NCBI RefSeq assembly: GCF_020531845.1
Contig: NZ_JAJAVF010000002.1
Location: forward strand, 531,543-595,542
Direction: 5' to 3'
DNA: 64,000 nucleotides
Origin: Methylobacillus methanolivorans
Lineage (GTDB): Bacteria > Pseudomonadota > Gammaproteobacteria > Burkholderiales > Methylophilaceae
Part shown: in pieces, positions 44,113 to 51,572 of the stretch
How the letters are laid out: the number at the start of each line of letters is the position of its first letter
Numbering within the stretch: the first letter of the stretch is position 1
Position numbers and translations under genes: made by a program
Notes under the pieces: model-generated
Told to the model about the DNA's origin: nothing
The model's input: only the letters and a program-made list of their open reading frames with translations
Database searches by the model: none

Positions 44113-45473
44113 TGGCAAAAGCAAAAACGGTATATAGCTGCACCGAATGCGGTGGGCAAACCCCAAAGTGGCAAGGGCAGTGCCCTTCCTGCATGGCTTG
44201 GAATACACTCGTTGAAAGCGTAGTTGAAACTACCACCAGTCAGAACCGCTACGCAGCTCTTGCCCAATCCAGTGGCTTGCAAAAGCTAGCTGATGTCGAA
44301 GCGGCAGATGTGCCACGACATCCAACAGGTATCCATGAGTTTGATCGTGTCCTCGGTGGCGGCTTAGTACCCGGTGGTGTAGTGTTGATTGGTGGTGATC
44401 CAGGCATCGGTAAATCTACCTTGCTGTTACAGACCTTATGCCATATCAGCAGTGCACGTAAGGCGTTATATGTGTCGGGAGAGGAGTCCGCACAGCAGAT
44501 TGCCATGCGCGCCAAGCGATTAGGCCTTGACGCCGGGCCGGTAGAGCTATTGGCCGAAATCAGCCTGGAAAAAATCCTCGCTACCTTGCAACAACACAAA
44601 CCCGAGGTTGCGGTAATCGACTCAATACAAACCCTGTATTCCGAGGCTTTGCAGTCTGCTCCTGGTTCCGTAGCGCAAGTACGTGAGTGTTCCGCGCAAC
44701 TGACACGTTTTGCCAAGCAGGCTGGCGTCACCATGATCCTAGTTGGCCATGTGACCAAAGAAGGTGCATTGGCCGGGCCACGTGTGCTGGAGCATATTGT
44801 TGATACCGTGTTGTATTTTGAGGGTGACCAGAACTCCAGCTTTCGGTTGGTGAGGGCTTTCAAGAACCGCTTTGGTGCCGTGAACGAGCTGGGCGTATTT
44901 GCCATGACGGAAAAAGGCTTGCGCGAGGTCAGCAATCCTTCCGCCTTGTTCCTGTCGCACCATGCCGAAGAGGTAGCAGGCTCCTGTATTACTGTGACGC
45001 AGGAAGGTAGCAGGCCTTTATTGGTGGAAGTGCAGGCATTGGTTGACGAGGCCCATGCGCCTAATCCCAAGCGACTGTGCGTTGGTTTGGAACAAAACAG
45101 GCTCGCCATGTTGCTCGCTGTCTTGCACCGTCACGCCGGGGTTGCCTGCTTTGATCAGGATGTATTCATCAATGCAGTGGGCGGTGTGAGAATCAGTGAG
45201 CCTGCGGTAGACCTGGCCGTATTGCTTGCTATTGTTTCTTCGCTGAAAAACAAACCCCTGAACAATAAATTAATCGTGTTTGGCGAGGTCGGTTTGGCAG
45301 GGGAGGTTCGCCCAGTCCAGCGTGGACAGGAGCGCTTGCGCGAGGCAGCCAAGCTTGGCTTTACTCATGCGATTGTGCCCAAGTCTAACTTGCCTAAACA
45401 GGCGATTGCTGGCATGGAGGTCAAGGGCGTTGAGCGTCTGGATCAGGCCTTGCAGTTATTGCGTAATGGTTGA
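44112..45473 (+). CDS. radA: DNA repair protein RadA
   Basis: A 453-residue RecA-related branch-migration helicase in recombinational repair. The start is the ATG overlapping the alr stop, which gives the standard opening [15 protein letters not shown]; the frame is open 14 codons earlier inside alr. The four-cysteine zinc motif CTECGG and CPSC lies at 9-29, Walker A GGDPGIGKST near 93-102, the diagnostic FKNRFG near 250, and the C-terminal third is the Lon-protease-like domain (VGGVRISEPAVDLAVLLA). Confidence 0.96.
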   Translation: MAKAKTVYSCTECGGQTPKWQGQCPSCMAWNTLVESVVETTTSQNRYAALAQSSGLQKLADVEAADVPRHPTGIHEFDRVLGGGLVPGGVVLIGGDPGIGKSTLLLQTLCHISSARKALYVSGEESAQQIAMRAKRLGLDAGPVELLAEISLEKILATLQQHKPEVAVIDSIQTLYSEALQSAPGSVAQVRECSAQLTRFAKQAGVTMILVGHVTKEGALAGPRVLEHIVDTVLYFEGDQNSSFRLVRAFKNRFGAVNELGVFAMTEKGLREVSNPSALFLSHHAEEVAGSCITVTQEGSRPLLVEVQALVDEAHAPNPKRLCVGLEQNRLAMLLAVLHRHAGVACFDQDVFINAVGGVRISEPAVDLAVLLAIVSSLKNKPLNNKLIVFGEVGLAGEVRPVQRGQERLREAAKLGFTHAIVPKSNLPKQAIAGMEVKGVERLDQALQLLRNG

Positions 45474-45578
45474 GAGCTAGTTAATTGATAACGCAATGAT
45501 TTGGCAGCATTTATGATTTTTTGGGAGCTTTATCAACATAGATTGCATGATAAAAATAAGCGTTTTTAGCCAAAACAC

Positions 45579-45608
45579 TTGGTCTGTTCCGGAGATTTAA
45601 TATATAAT
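45579..45608 (+). promoter_or_regulatory. Promoter of tRNA-Ser
   Basis: TTGGTC at 45579-45584 and a perfect TATAAT at 45603-45608, spacer 18. The following CGGCCTCG is a GC-rich discriminator, the sequence context of stringently controlled stable-RNA promoters, and is shared with tRNA-Leu. Confidence 0.7.
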
Positions 45609-45623
45609 CCGGCCTCGTTTTGC

Positions 45624-45713
45624 GGAGAGGTGGATGAGTGGTTTAAGTCACCACCCTGGAAAGGTGGCACAGGGGCAACTCTGTCGAGGGTTCGAATCCC
45701 TCCCTCTCCGCCA
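45624..45713 (+). tRNA. tRNA-Ser(GGA)
   Basis: The acceptor arms GGAGAGG (45624-45630) and CCTCTCC (45703-45709) pair perfectly, followed by G and an encoded CCA. The anticodon loop CTGGAAA gives GGA, the long variable arm is present, and the T-arm is GGGTTCGAATCCC. A terminator follows directly. Confidence 0.97.
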
Positions 45714-45720
45714 GGATATT

Positions 45721-45751
45721 AAAAAGCCCCGATCATTGATCGGGGCTTTTT
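45721..45751 (+). terminator. Terminator after tRNA-Ser
   Basis: AAAAAGCCCCGATCA and TGATCGGGGCTTTTT are perfect complements around one base, followed by more T. It also suits the minus-strand secretion operon, which ends 46 bp to the right. Confidence 0.92.
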
Positions 45752-45796
45752 TTATTTGTGCAGAGCATTTGTTGTTTCCTTTTCTTGCATGGGTGC

Positions 45797-46285
45797 TTAT
45801 TCAGTAGGCATGGTGCTGTTATCCATCTCTGGCATATAAGCAAATATCCAATCGATATAGGCTTTTTTCTTTTCAAAGTCTTGGTAGGGTGCAGGGAAGT
45901 TACGTGTTTTGAAAGGGCGTCCCCCTGATAGGCTGTAGATGCCCATAATACCGCCGCTTGGGGCGTAGAGCAGGCCCCAGCCTTCTCGTTGTGTCACGGG
46001 GTCGATATAGAGCTTGCGCAGGTGGCGTTGCGGGTTGGGGAAGCGGTCATCTTTCAATAATGATTCCAGTGTGGGAGGGAATTGCTTCACCATGCCGGGC
46101 GATAAATTGTAATAGCTGCCTATGGCCTTGCGGATGGTATCGCCGACCTTGAGCAACTCTTGCTCGCGTTCACGTCTTTGCATGTTGCTCCAGCGGTTGC
46201 CTGCCTCTGCCAGCGCCAACCCCATGAGTAGAATGACAAATAGCGCTCCTATCAGCGCCATGCCTTGTTGCTTACCACTCCGCAT
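45797..46285 (-). CDS. Pseudopilin-like protein of a type II secretion-type system (last gene of the cluster)
   Basis: About 162 residues. I place the start at the ATG of MRSGKQQGMALIGALF, which overlaps the previous gene by 14 bp; the longer open frame upstream (to 46510) is only the shadow of that gene. After a short positive leader and G-M comes a hydrophobic helix of about 20 residues, as in type IV pilin-like proteins. The glutamate at mature position 5 is missing (MALIG), as in GspK-type tip pseudopilins. The soluble part has the C-terminal WGLLYAPSGGIMGIYSLS fold of GspG/GspH relatives. It probably sits in the pseudopilus. Confidence 0.75.
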   Translation of the reverse strand: MRSGKQQGMALIGALFVILLMGLALAEAGNRWSNMQRREREQELLKVGDTIRKAIGSYYNLSPGMVKQFPPTLESLLKDDRFPNPQRHLRKLYIDPVTQREGWGLLYAPSGGIMGIYSLSGGRPFKTRNFPAPYQDFEKKKAYIDWIFAYMPEMDNSTMPTE

Positions 46286-46682
46286 AGTAGCTGCCGTCCA
46301 AGGCCATGGCTTCCGAGCCACTGCGAATATCGTAGACCTGACCGGGAATATTGGCGTCATCCGGTGGGACAAGGAGCCAGGTTTCTGTGCTTTCGGTGAT
46401 GGGGTCTTCCGGGATGGCGCGTAGGTATTTGCGCTGCACAAGGTCGAACAAAGTGTCTGGGTAACGCCCGGTATCGCTATAAAACTTGTCGATGGCATCG
46501 CGCATGACAATCAGGTCGTGCTTGAGCGAGTGTTCGCGGGCGCGGTCTATGCTGGAGAAGTAGCGCGGCGTGACAAGGCTCAGGAGCGTGGCGATGATGG
46601 CTAGCACCACCAATACCTCGATCAAGGTAAATCCTAGTCTTTTGTCTGTTGCTCTCTCTCGCCTTGGTTGCATGCTTACCAT
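46272..46682 (-). CDS. GspG-like pseudopilin
   Basis: A 136-residue prepilin-like protein with the processing site RLG-FTLIEV followed by a 20-residue hydrophobic helix; the Glu at mature position 5 is present. The globular part contains KHDLIVMRDAIDKFYSDTG, RYPDTLFDLV and a final YDIRSGSEA segment, as in major pseudopilins of type II secretion. The next gene upstream overlaps by 7 bp. An alternative ATG three codons in is equally possible. Confidence 0.85.
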   Translation of the reverse strand: MVSMQPRRERATDKRLGFTLIEVLVVLAIIATLLSLVTPRYFSSIDRAREHSLKHDLIVMRDAIDKFYSDTGRYPDTLFDLVQRKYLRAIPEDPITESTETWLLVPPDDANIPGQVYDIRSGSEAMALDGSYYAEW

Positions 46683-47161
46683 TCCCGATAAGGCTGCTGG
46701 TTGAGCCCGGTATCGCTGGAAAGGGAGTAAACGTCGTAGACGTCATCGCCCTCTGCAGGCTCTTCAAACGAGCTGGTGTAGCTGCGTTTTCCCCAGCTCG
46801 CCTCGTTGCTTAATTCCGGATCGGGTACAAATGGGTCACGCGGAATGCTGCGCAGGAAATGTATCTTGCGTTTCTTGGGATCACGCGGGTTTTCCACGCC
46901 CTGCACCAGTATTTGCAAGTTGGGTGGGTAGCCAGTTTGGCCTGGGCTTTTCTTGATCAGGCCGTCATCCACGGCTTTCTTGTAGGCATCGATGGCATCA
47001 CGCAGTTGCCAGAGGTTGCGCTTGAGTTCCTGCTCTTTGGTTCGCTTGGCTGTGATTTGCATGACAGGCGCAGCCGAGCTTAGGATCAGCGCCAGTAATA
47101 CTAGCGCCACCATGAGCTCGATCAATGTAAAGCCGGAGGGTCTTTTCGATGACGGCTTCAT
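46676..47161 (-). CDS. Pseudopilin, GspG/GspH-like
   Basis: A 161-residue prepilin-like protein. The leader ends SG-FTLIELMVAL, with Glu5 present, followed by the hydrophobic N-helix. The soluble domain begins KEQELKRNLWQLRDAIDAYK and includes SIPRDPFVPDPEL. It ends in REW, much like the neighbouring pseudopilin (AEW), which suggests that the two arose by duplication. Its ATG overlaps the secretin stop (ATGA). Confidence 0.85.
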   Translation of the reverse strand: MKPSSKRPSGFTLIELMVALVLLALILSSAAPVMQITAKRTKEQELKRNLWQLRDAIDAYKKAVDDGLIKKSPGQTGYPPNLQILVQGVENPRDPKKRKIHFLRSIPRDPFVPDPELSNEASWGKRSYTSSFEEPAEGDDVYDVYSLSSDTGLNQQPYREW

Positions 47162-49122
47162 CGTTGCTCGTCCGGGCTGGCAATATCCTCCACGGGCCGC
47201 ATGACAGAACCAGCAAATGAACGGTCCGACTCTGCACGTTCTGCCTGGATTTCCTGTGCGCTCTTCACCGGGGCAGCAGGTGCAGCTTGGGCGGTGACGG
47301 CGGCTGATTCTCCACTGCTACGTCCAGAGCGTGATGCACTGCGATCAATGCCAGCGGGAAATGCAGTGTAGACAGCACTTTCGGGAGTGAGGTTGTTGAT
47401 GATGCGCGGAGTGATCAGCAGGGCAATTTCCTTTTTGCTATGGTCATTGTTACGGTCACTAAATAGTTTGCCGACCAAGGGCAGTTTGGACAGTCCTGGT
47501 ACGCGATTGGAAACTTTTTGTTCATCGTCGCGCAGCAGGCCGGCAAGAATTTGTGTTTCACCATTTTTCAGGCGCAGGATTGTGCTGGCATTGCGGGTGC
47601 CGATGGTATAGGTCACAGTCCCCGAGCTGGTAGTCATGCGGTCTGTCTGGTTGCTTACTTCCAGACCAACCTTGATTGACACTTCGTCGCGCAGCAAAAT
47701 TGTCGGCTCAACGTCGAGCTTGATGCCGACCTCAATATAATTCACTGTTTGTGAGACAAAGCCGGTGGAGTTGGCGACGCTGGTGAGTACGGGGATGCGG
47801 TCACCAACGTGTATCTTGGCCTTTTCACGGTTCTTGACGCGGATATGCGGGTTGGCGAGCAGATTGGTATCAGTGTCCTGCTGTAACAGATTCAAGGCCA
47901 GCACAGGGTCGCTGATACTAAACACCCCGAGGTTGGAGTTGAAGTTCTTCAGCTCATTGATTGTGAGTTTGCCTGGAGAGAGGGTAGTAGTGCCATTCAC
48001 TGTATCGCGCCCTTGCACGCCTATGCTGGCCGTTGTCGGGTAACGGATACCAATGTTTTCCAGGCTGCGGCGATTGATCTCCAGCACTTCCACTTCCAGC
48101 ATGACTTCTGGCTCTGCCATGTCTTGCGACATGATGAGTTTTTCTGCGGTGCGGATCGCTTCAGGCGTGTCGCGCATTACCAGTGTGTTGAGCTTCTCGT
48201 CGATATAGATATCCTTGGTTTTGACTACCGTCTTGATCATATTCATCAGCTTCTTGGCATCTGTATTGCTGAGATAGAAGCTACGTACGAAGGTCTCCTG
48301 GTATTCCTGGCTCCGGCTCATTGGATAGATGAGCAGGGTGTTGTCGTTAAGGACTTTCTTGCCAAGTTGGTTACTCGCGAGGATGACGTCAATGGCTTCC
48401 TCAATAGGAGTATTGCGCAGGAAAACACTGGTACGCTGGTCGCCGCGTAGTTCCTGGTCGTAGGTAAAGTTAATTGCCGCCGCTTGGGAGATAAACTCGA
48501 ATACGGATTTGATGGCGACATCCTTGAACTCAAGCGAGATGGGGCGCTTGAAGGCGGAGCGGATGTGGGGCGGGTTCACTACTTTATCCATGCGTTTTTG
48601 CTCGATCTGCTCGAATAGCGCACGTGCACTGCGGTTGCTGGAATCTTCTGCCAATACGGTGCGGGCCAACAACTGTGCACCTTCCCAATCTTGTTTGGCT
48701 AGCATGTCATCTGCACGTTGCAGCATGGCTTCATGTGTGGCCGCGATGCGTATCTGATGAATACCGTTTTGCGCACGCTGGTTTTGCCCATCCAGCTCCA
48801 GTACGTGCCGGAAAGCGATCTCGGCCTCGCCCCAGCGTTGTTGCTGCTTGAGCTGGTCCGCGTCCCGTAATTGGATAGCAAGCTGGAGATCTTGTTGTTG
48901 CTTCAGATAGTTGCGGTATTCCGGGTTGTCGGGAAAAGTCCGCACCAGGCTTTTCAGTCGCTCTATCCCAGCCTCTGTCTGCCCGGCGTTGATCATATCC
49001 CTGGCTTGCTGTAATTCCAGGTTGCCTTGGTTTTGCCGCATTTCTGTAGATGAACAAGCGACCAGCATGATGGCAAGCAATACTGTGCTGAGTTTTGTCA
49101 TGGTGTGCAGTGAGGTGTTCAA
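47158..49122 (-). CDS. Lipoprotein secretin with N-terminal TPR repeats (GspD/PilQ/MshL-like)
   Basis: A 654-residue outer-membrane secretin. The N-terminus is a lipoprotein signal (LLAIMLVAC, lipobox LVA-C), followed by TPR-like helical repeats at about 35-175 (DMINAGQTEAGIERLKSLV). It continues with a secretin-TonB short domain at about 190-260, an N1-type domain around 280-345 and the secretin core at about 395-580, ending with PGLSKLPLVGKLFSDRN and KKEIALLITPRII. The TTG start has GGAG 7 bases upstream and overlaps the previous stop; an ATG seven codons later is possible. The TPR part replaces the N0-N3 series of ordinary GspD and may bind the outer membrane by itself without a pilotin. 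Confidence 0.9.
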   Translation of the reverse strand: MNTSLHTMTKLSTVLLAIMLVACSSTEMRQNQGNLELQQARDMINAGQTEAGIERLKSLVRTFPDNPEYRNYLKQQQDLQLAIQLRDADQLKQQQRWGEAEIAFRHVLELDGQNQRAQNGIHQIRIAATHEAMLQRADDMLAKQDWEGAQLLARTVLAEDSSNRSARALFEQIEQKRMDKVVNPPHIRSAFKRPISLEFKDVAIKSVFEFISQAAAINFTYDQELRGDQRTSVFLRNTPIEEAIDVILASNQLGKKVLNDNTLLIYPMSRSQEYQETFVRSFYLSNTDAKKLMNMIKTVVKTKDIYIDEKLNTLVMRDTPEAIRTAEKLIMSQDMAEPEVMLEVEVLEINRRSLENIGIRYPTTASIGVQGRDTVNGTTTLSPGKLTINELKNFNSNLGVFSISDPVLALNLLQQDTDTNLLANPHIRVKNREKAKIHVGDRIPVLTSVANSTGFVSQTVNYIEVGIKLDVEPTILLRDEVSIKVGLEVSNQTDRMTTSSGTVTYTIGTRNASTILRLKNGETQILAGLLRDDEQKVSNRVPGLSKLPLVGKLFSDRNNDHSKKEIALLITPRIINNLTPESAVYTAFPAGIDRSASRSGRSSGESAAVTAQAAPAAPVKSAQEIQAERAESDRSFAGSVMRPVEDIASPDEQR

Positions 49123-49640
49123 TGGTGTTCTCCAATCAGCAATGGCACATCAGCACGTAATGGCTGATAGCTCAATATCATGCGGTTTGCGTCAATTTCC
49201 TTGACCTTCCAGTCGCCGACGGTATCCCCGGTCTTGACGCTCATGTTCTTGTCTCCCATCGAGAGGAAGACAGTGTATTGCCCGTGATCTTCCAATTTGC
49301 CTGCATAAGTGAAAGGTACGGGTGGGATCTCCATGGCCTGCTGTACGATGGGTTGTTCAGGCAGTTCGGCTTGTGCAACGATTTGGGCATGACTGAATAG
49401 ATTGTGCTCGCTGTCTTGCCAAGGCGTACGTTGCAACTGCCTCATATCGAGCATGGGTGTATCTGAGTGTTTAACGCTACCGGCCTGCGTTCTTGTAGTT
49501 TGGGCTGCAACAACACGATGCTGTGCGGCGGCAACCTGCACGGTATCGGCTTCTTCGTCGTGCAAGGCTGTCCATAACGTAGTCGCTAGCGTGATCATCA
49601 AGCCTGCCCAAATCAAGCGTTGCCTTTGCACTGGCTTCAT
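49119..49640 (-). CDS. GspC/PilP-like inner-membrane protein
   Basis: A 173-residue protein with one membrane span at about 9-25 and a periplasmic part. The C-terminal domain (about 108-173; VPFTYAGKLEDHGQYTVFLS) folds like the homology region of GspC or PilP, the link between the inner-membrane platform and the secretin. It starts inside the previous stop (ATGA). It is encoded next to the secretin, as expected. Assignment is by position and topology. Confidence 0.72.
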   Translation of the reverse strand: MKPVQRQRLIWAGLMITLATTLWTALHDEEADTVQVAAAQHRVVAAQTTRTQAGSVKHSDTPMLDMRQLQRTPWQDSEHNLFSHAQIVAQAELPEQPIVQQAMEIPPVPFTYAGKLEDHGQYTVFLSMGDKNMSVKTGDTVGDWKVKEIDANRMILSYQPLRADVPLLIGEHH

Positions 49641-50188
49641 TGCTTATCCTTGCGCAGGTAAAGTGTGAGCCTGAGCTTGGCTTCCACTTGATCGCTCATC
49701 ATGTCTTCCCGCTTGAGTGCAATATCATTCAGGGCTGCCGAGGGCAGGGTGGCCATGACTTCTGCAATAAAGTGCCGGATATCCAGATAGCTTCCATGCA
49801 CAGGTAGGCTGAGTTGATACTTCGAGAATGAGGCTATAGGTTGTCGGCTCAGGGCATAATCGACTTTTTCTGGCACAAGCCCATGCTTTTCTGCAATATC
49901 CAGCACCTGATTCAGTAAGGTGGTGGCTTCATGCTCGGGCGGTAGAAATTGGTAGAAGGTGTTGAGAGAGGCTTGCGGCGAGCGATCTATCCACTGCCCT
50001 TGATGCTGCGGCATGGCATGGTGCATGTCAGCAACATCCAGTTGGAGCTGCTGTAGGGCCCTGGCTTGGGGCCACGCATAGGTCAGGGCAATGAGCAGGC
50101 AAGCGAACAATAGGCCAAAGGCCAGCTTGCTCAAACCATCGAGCTGGCTAATGCGGTAACGTAATTTGTCTATCTTGCCAAAATTCAT
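49637..50188 (-). CDS. PilO/GspM-like assembly platform protein
   Basis: About 183 residues starting MNFGKIDKLRY; the ATG overlaps the previous stop (ATGA). There is one membrane span at about 25-42, a coiled-coil segment, then a periplasmic ferredoxin-like domain (about 95-183; DIAEKHGLVPEKVDY, YLDIRHFIAEVMATLP). This is the topology of PilO and GspM, which position the pilus-like machine. No pairwise similarity can be measured here. Confidence 0.72.
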   Translation of the reverse strand: MNFGKIDKLRYRISQLDGLSKLAFGLLFACLLIALTYAWPQARALQQLQLDVADMHHAMPQHQGQWIDRSPQASLNTFYQFLPPEHEATTLLNQVLDIAEKHGLVPEKVDYALSRQPIASFSKYQLSLPVHGSYLDIRHFIAEVMATLPSAALNDIALKREDMMSDQVEAKLRLTLYLRKDKQ

Positions 50189-50709
50189 GGTTGTGGCACC
50201 CATGCGGCCTCCACGACAAAATGTACCGGCATGGGCTGATCGTGATGAAACTCATGCGACATGAGCAAAACATCATTAAAAATAGGCTGTTCGGACAGGC
50301 TACGCACATACTTGAACATATTGACGACTTCATTGGTGTTCGCGGTAATGCGCAGCTTGTGCTGCCTTGGATTAGGCTCAATGCTCGCCAACTTGATCTC
50401 GTTGTCCTTGATGTTTTCCAGTGCCAGGAACAGCCTTTGCCAAGGTAGGGCGAGTTCATGCATCGCGGCTTGCACAGCAGCGATTTCCTGTTGCTTGGCC
50501 TGGCTTTCCTTGCCGTTAAGCTTGGGCATAGCAGTCGGGGCCTGCATCTGTTGCAGGTCGGCATTCAGCCGCTGTTGCTCGGTATTGAGTTGTTGCAGCC
50601 AGGCGAACAATCCCAGGCTCGCAACGATGCCTAGGGCAAGCAGTACGATACCCTTGATCGCACGGTCATGCTGGATCGGGGCGTGGTTGATGGAAATGAT
50701 GGGTAGCAT
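50185..50709 (-). CDS. PilN-like assembly platform protein
   Basis: About 174 residues from the ATG that shares one base with the preceding stop (TAATG), with GGAGG 10 bases upstream. A short cytoplasmic start (MLPIISINHAP) precedes a single span at about 18-36, a coiled coil (RLNADLQQMQ) and a periplasmic domain. This matches PilN, which pairs with PilO. The longer frame upstream lies inside the neighbouring gene and is not used. Confidence 0.7.
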   Translation of the reverse strand: MLPIISINHAPIQHDRAIKGIVLLALGIVASLGLFAWLQQLNTEQQRLNADLQQMQAPTAMPKLNGKESQAKQQEIAAVQAAMHELALPWQRLFLALENIKDNEIKLASIEPNPRQHKLRITANTNEVVNMFKYVRSLSEQPIFNDVLLMSHEFHHDQPMPVHFVVEAAWVPQP

Positions 50710-51572
50710 TATTGCCATGCCTCCATGCCATGTTGATCTTGTCGGTGCGGTACGATGTTGTGCACCTTGCGCTGAGGCAGCTGGAGTGATGTGAGGTGAT
50801 TTGCGCCTGCGGCATAGAACACCACCGGCCACTCGCTATTGTCGACACCGGCAATGATGGACTCCCTGTCCAGCAGTGCCTGCAATTGGTTTTCAATATC
50901 GCTTTCTGCTGCATAGCTTTGCAGGCTTAGCCATTGTCCATGTTGAATCAGGGCAACTACTATGCGGTCATTTTCCAACATGACGAAGTTCAAGGCATTG
51001 GGTAATGGCGTACGCGCCAGTTTTTGCCTGATGACATTGGCAGCTACCATCAGGTGTGGATGGATATGATGGACAGGTAGCCCGGCCCGGGAAAACTCCT
51101 CGCGCAAGGCCTGTAGCAATTTCTCGTCAATTGCACTGGCAAATGTGGAGTGACCATAAGTCATGGGAGTGGTGCGGATATCCCATGCGCGGGCGAAATC
51201 ACCATAAAGCTGGGTGAAGTAATGCCTGACGAAGGCGCTTTGCTCCTTACGGCTATGCAAGCTGGCATTCCACGGCACGATCGCATAGTGCGCAAATTGG
51301 TTGGATACCACTACCTTGGGCTGGCATCCGCGCCATTGCCGTGTTTGTAATTGCTGATGCAAGCTGGCAATGGCTGGTTGCCAGAACTCCCCGCTTGTTG
51401 GTGTTTCACTATTCGCCTCCAGGGCAATCTCTTCCCTAGCCACGGCTAGTGGCTTGATGCCACGCTTTATCCTGAGCAGGCTGAGAGAATGGGGCTGAAT
51501 GAGGACACGCAACTCGTCCCGCCATGGGAAGCTCCATGATGCTGATGGCCAATTAAACGAGCGAGGTAACAC
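50709..51572 (-). CDS. PilM/GspL-like cytoplasmic protein (divergent)
   Basis: About 287 residues. I place the start at a GTG (VLPRSFNWPSA) because AGGAG lies 7 bases upstream; an earlier frame extension lies wholly inside gspE. It overlaps gspE by 20 bp. The protein has no membrane segment. Segments such as HSLSLLRIKRGIKPLAVA and NALNFVMLENDRIVVALIQHG read like a reduced actin-fold protein of the PilM or GspL-cytoplasmic type. Similarity is weak, and position in the cluster (PilM-N-O-P order) is the main evidence. Confidence 0.6.
   Translation of the reverse strand: MLPRSFNWPSASWSFPWRDELRVLIQPHSLSLLRIKRGIKPLAVAREEIALEANSETPTSGEFWQPAIASLHQQLQTRQWRGCQPKVVVSNQFAHYAIVPWNASLHSRKEQSAFVRHYFTQLYGDFARAWDIRTTPMTYGHSTFASAIDEKLLQALREEFSRAGLPVHHIHPHLMVAANVIRQKLARTPLPNALNFVMLENDRIVVALIQHGQWLSLQSYAAESDIENQLQALLDRESIIAGVDNSEWPVVFYAAGANHLTSLQLPQRKVHNIVPHRQDQHGMEAWQ

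Noticed and set aside
46286..46510. Longer N-terminus for the last pseudopilin
   Set aside because: It is the shadow of the preceding pseudopilin gene and would hide the prepilin-like leader.
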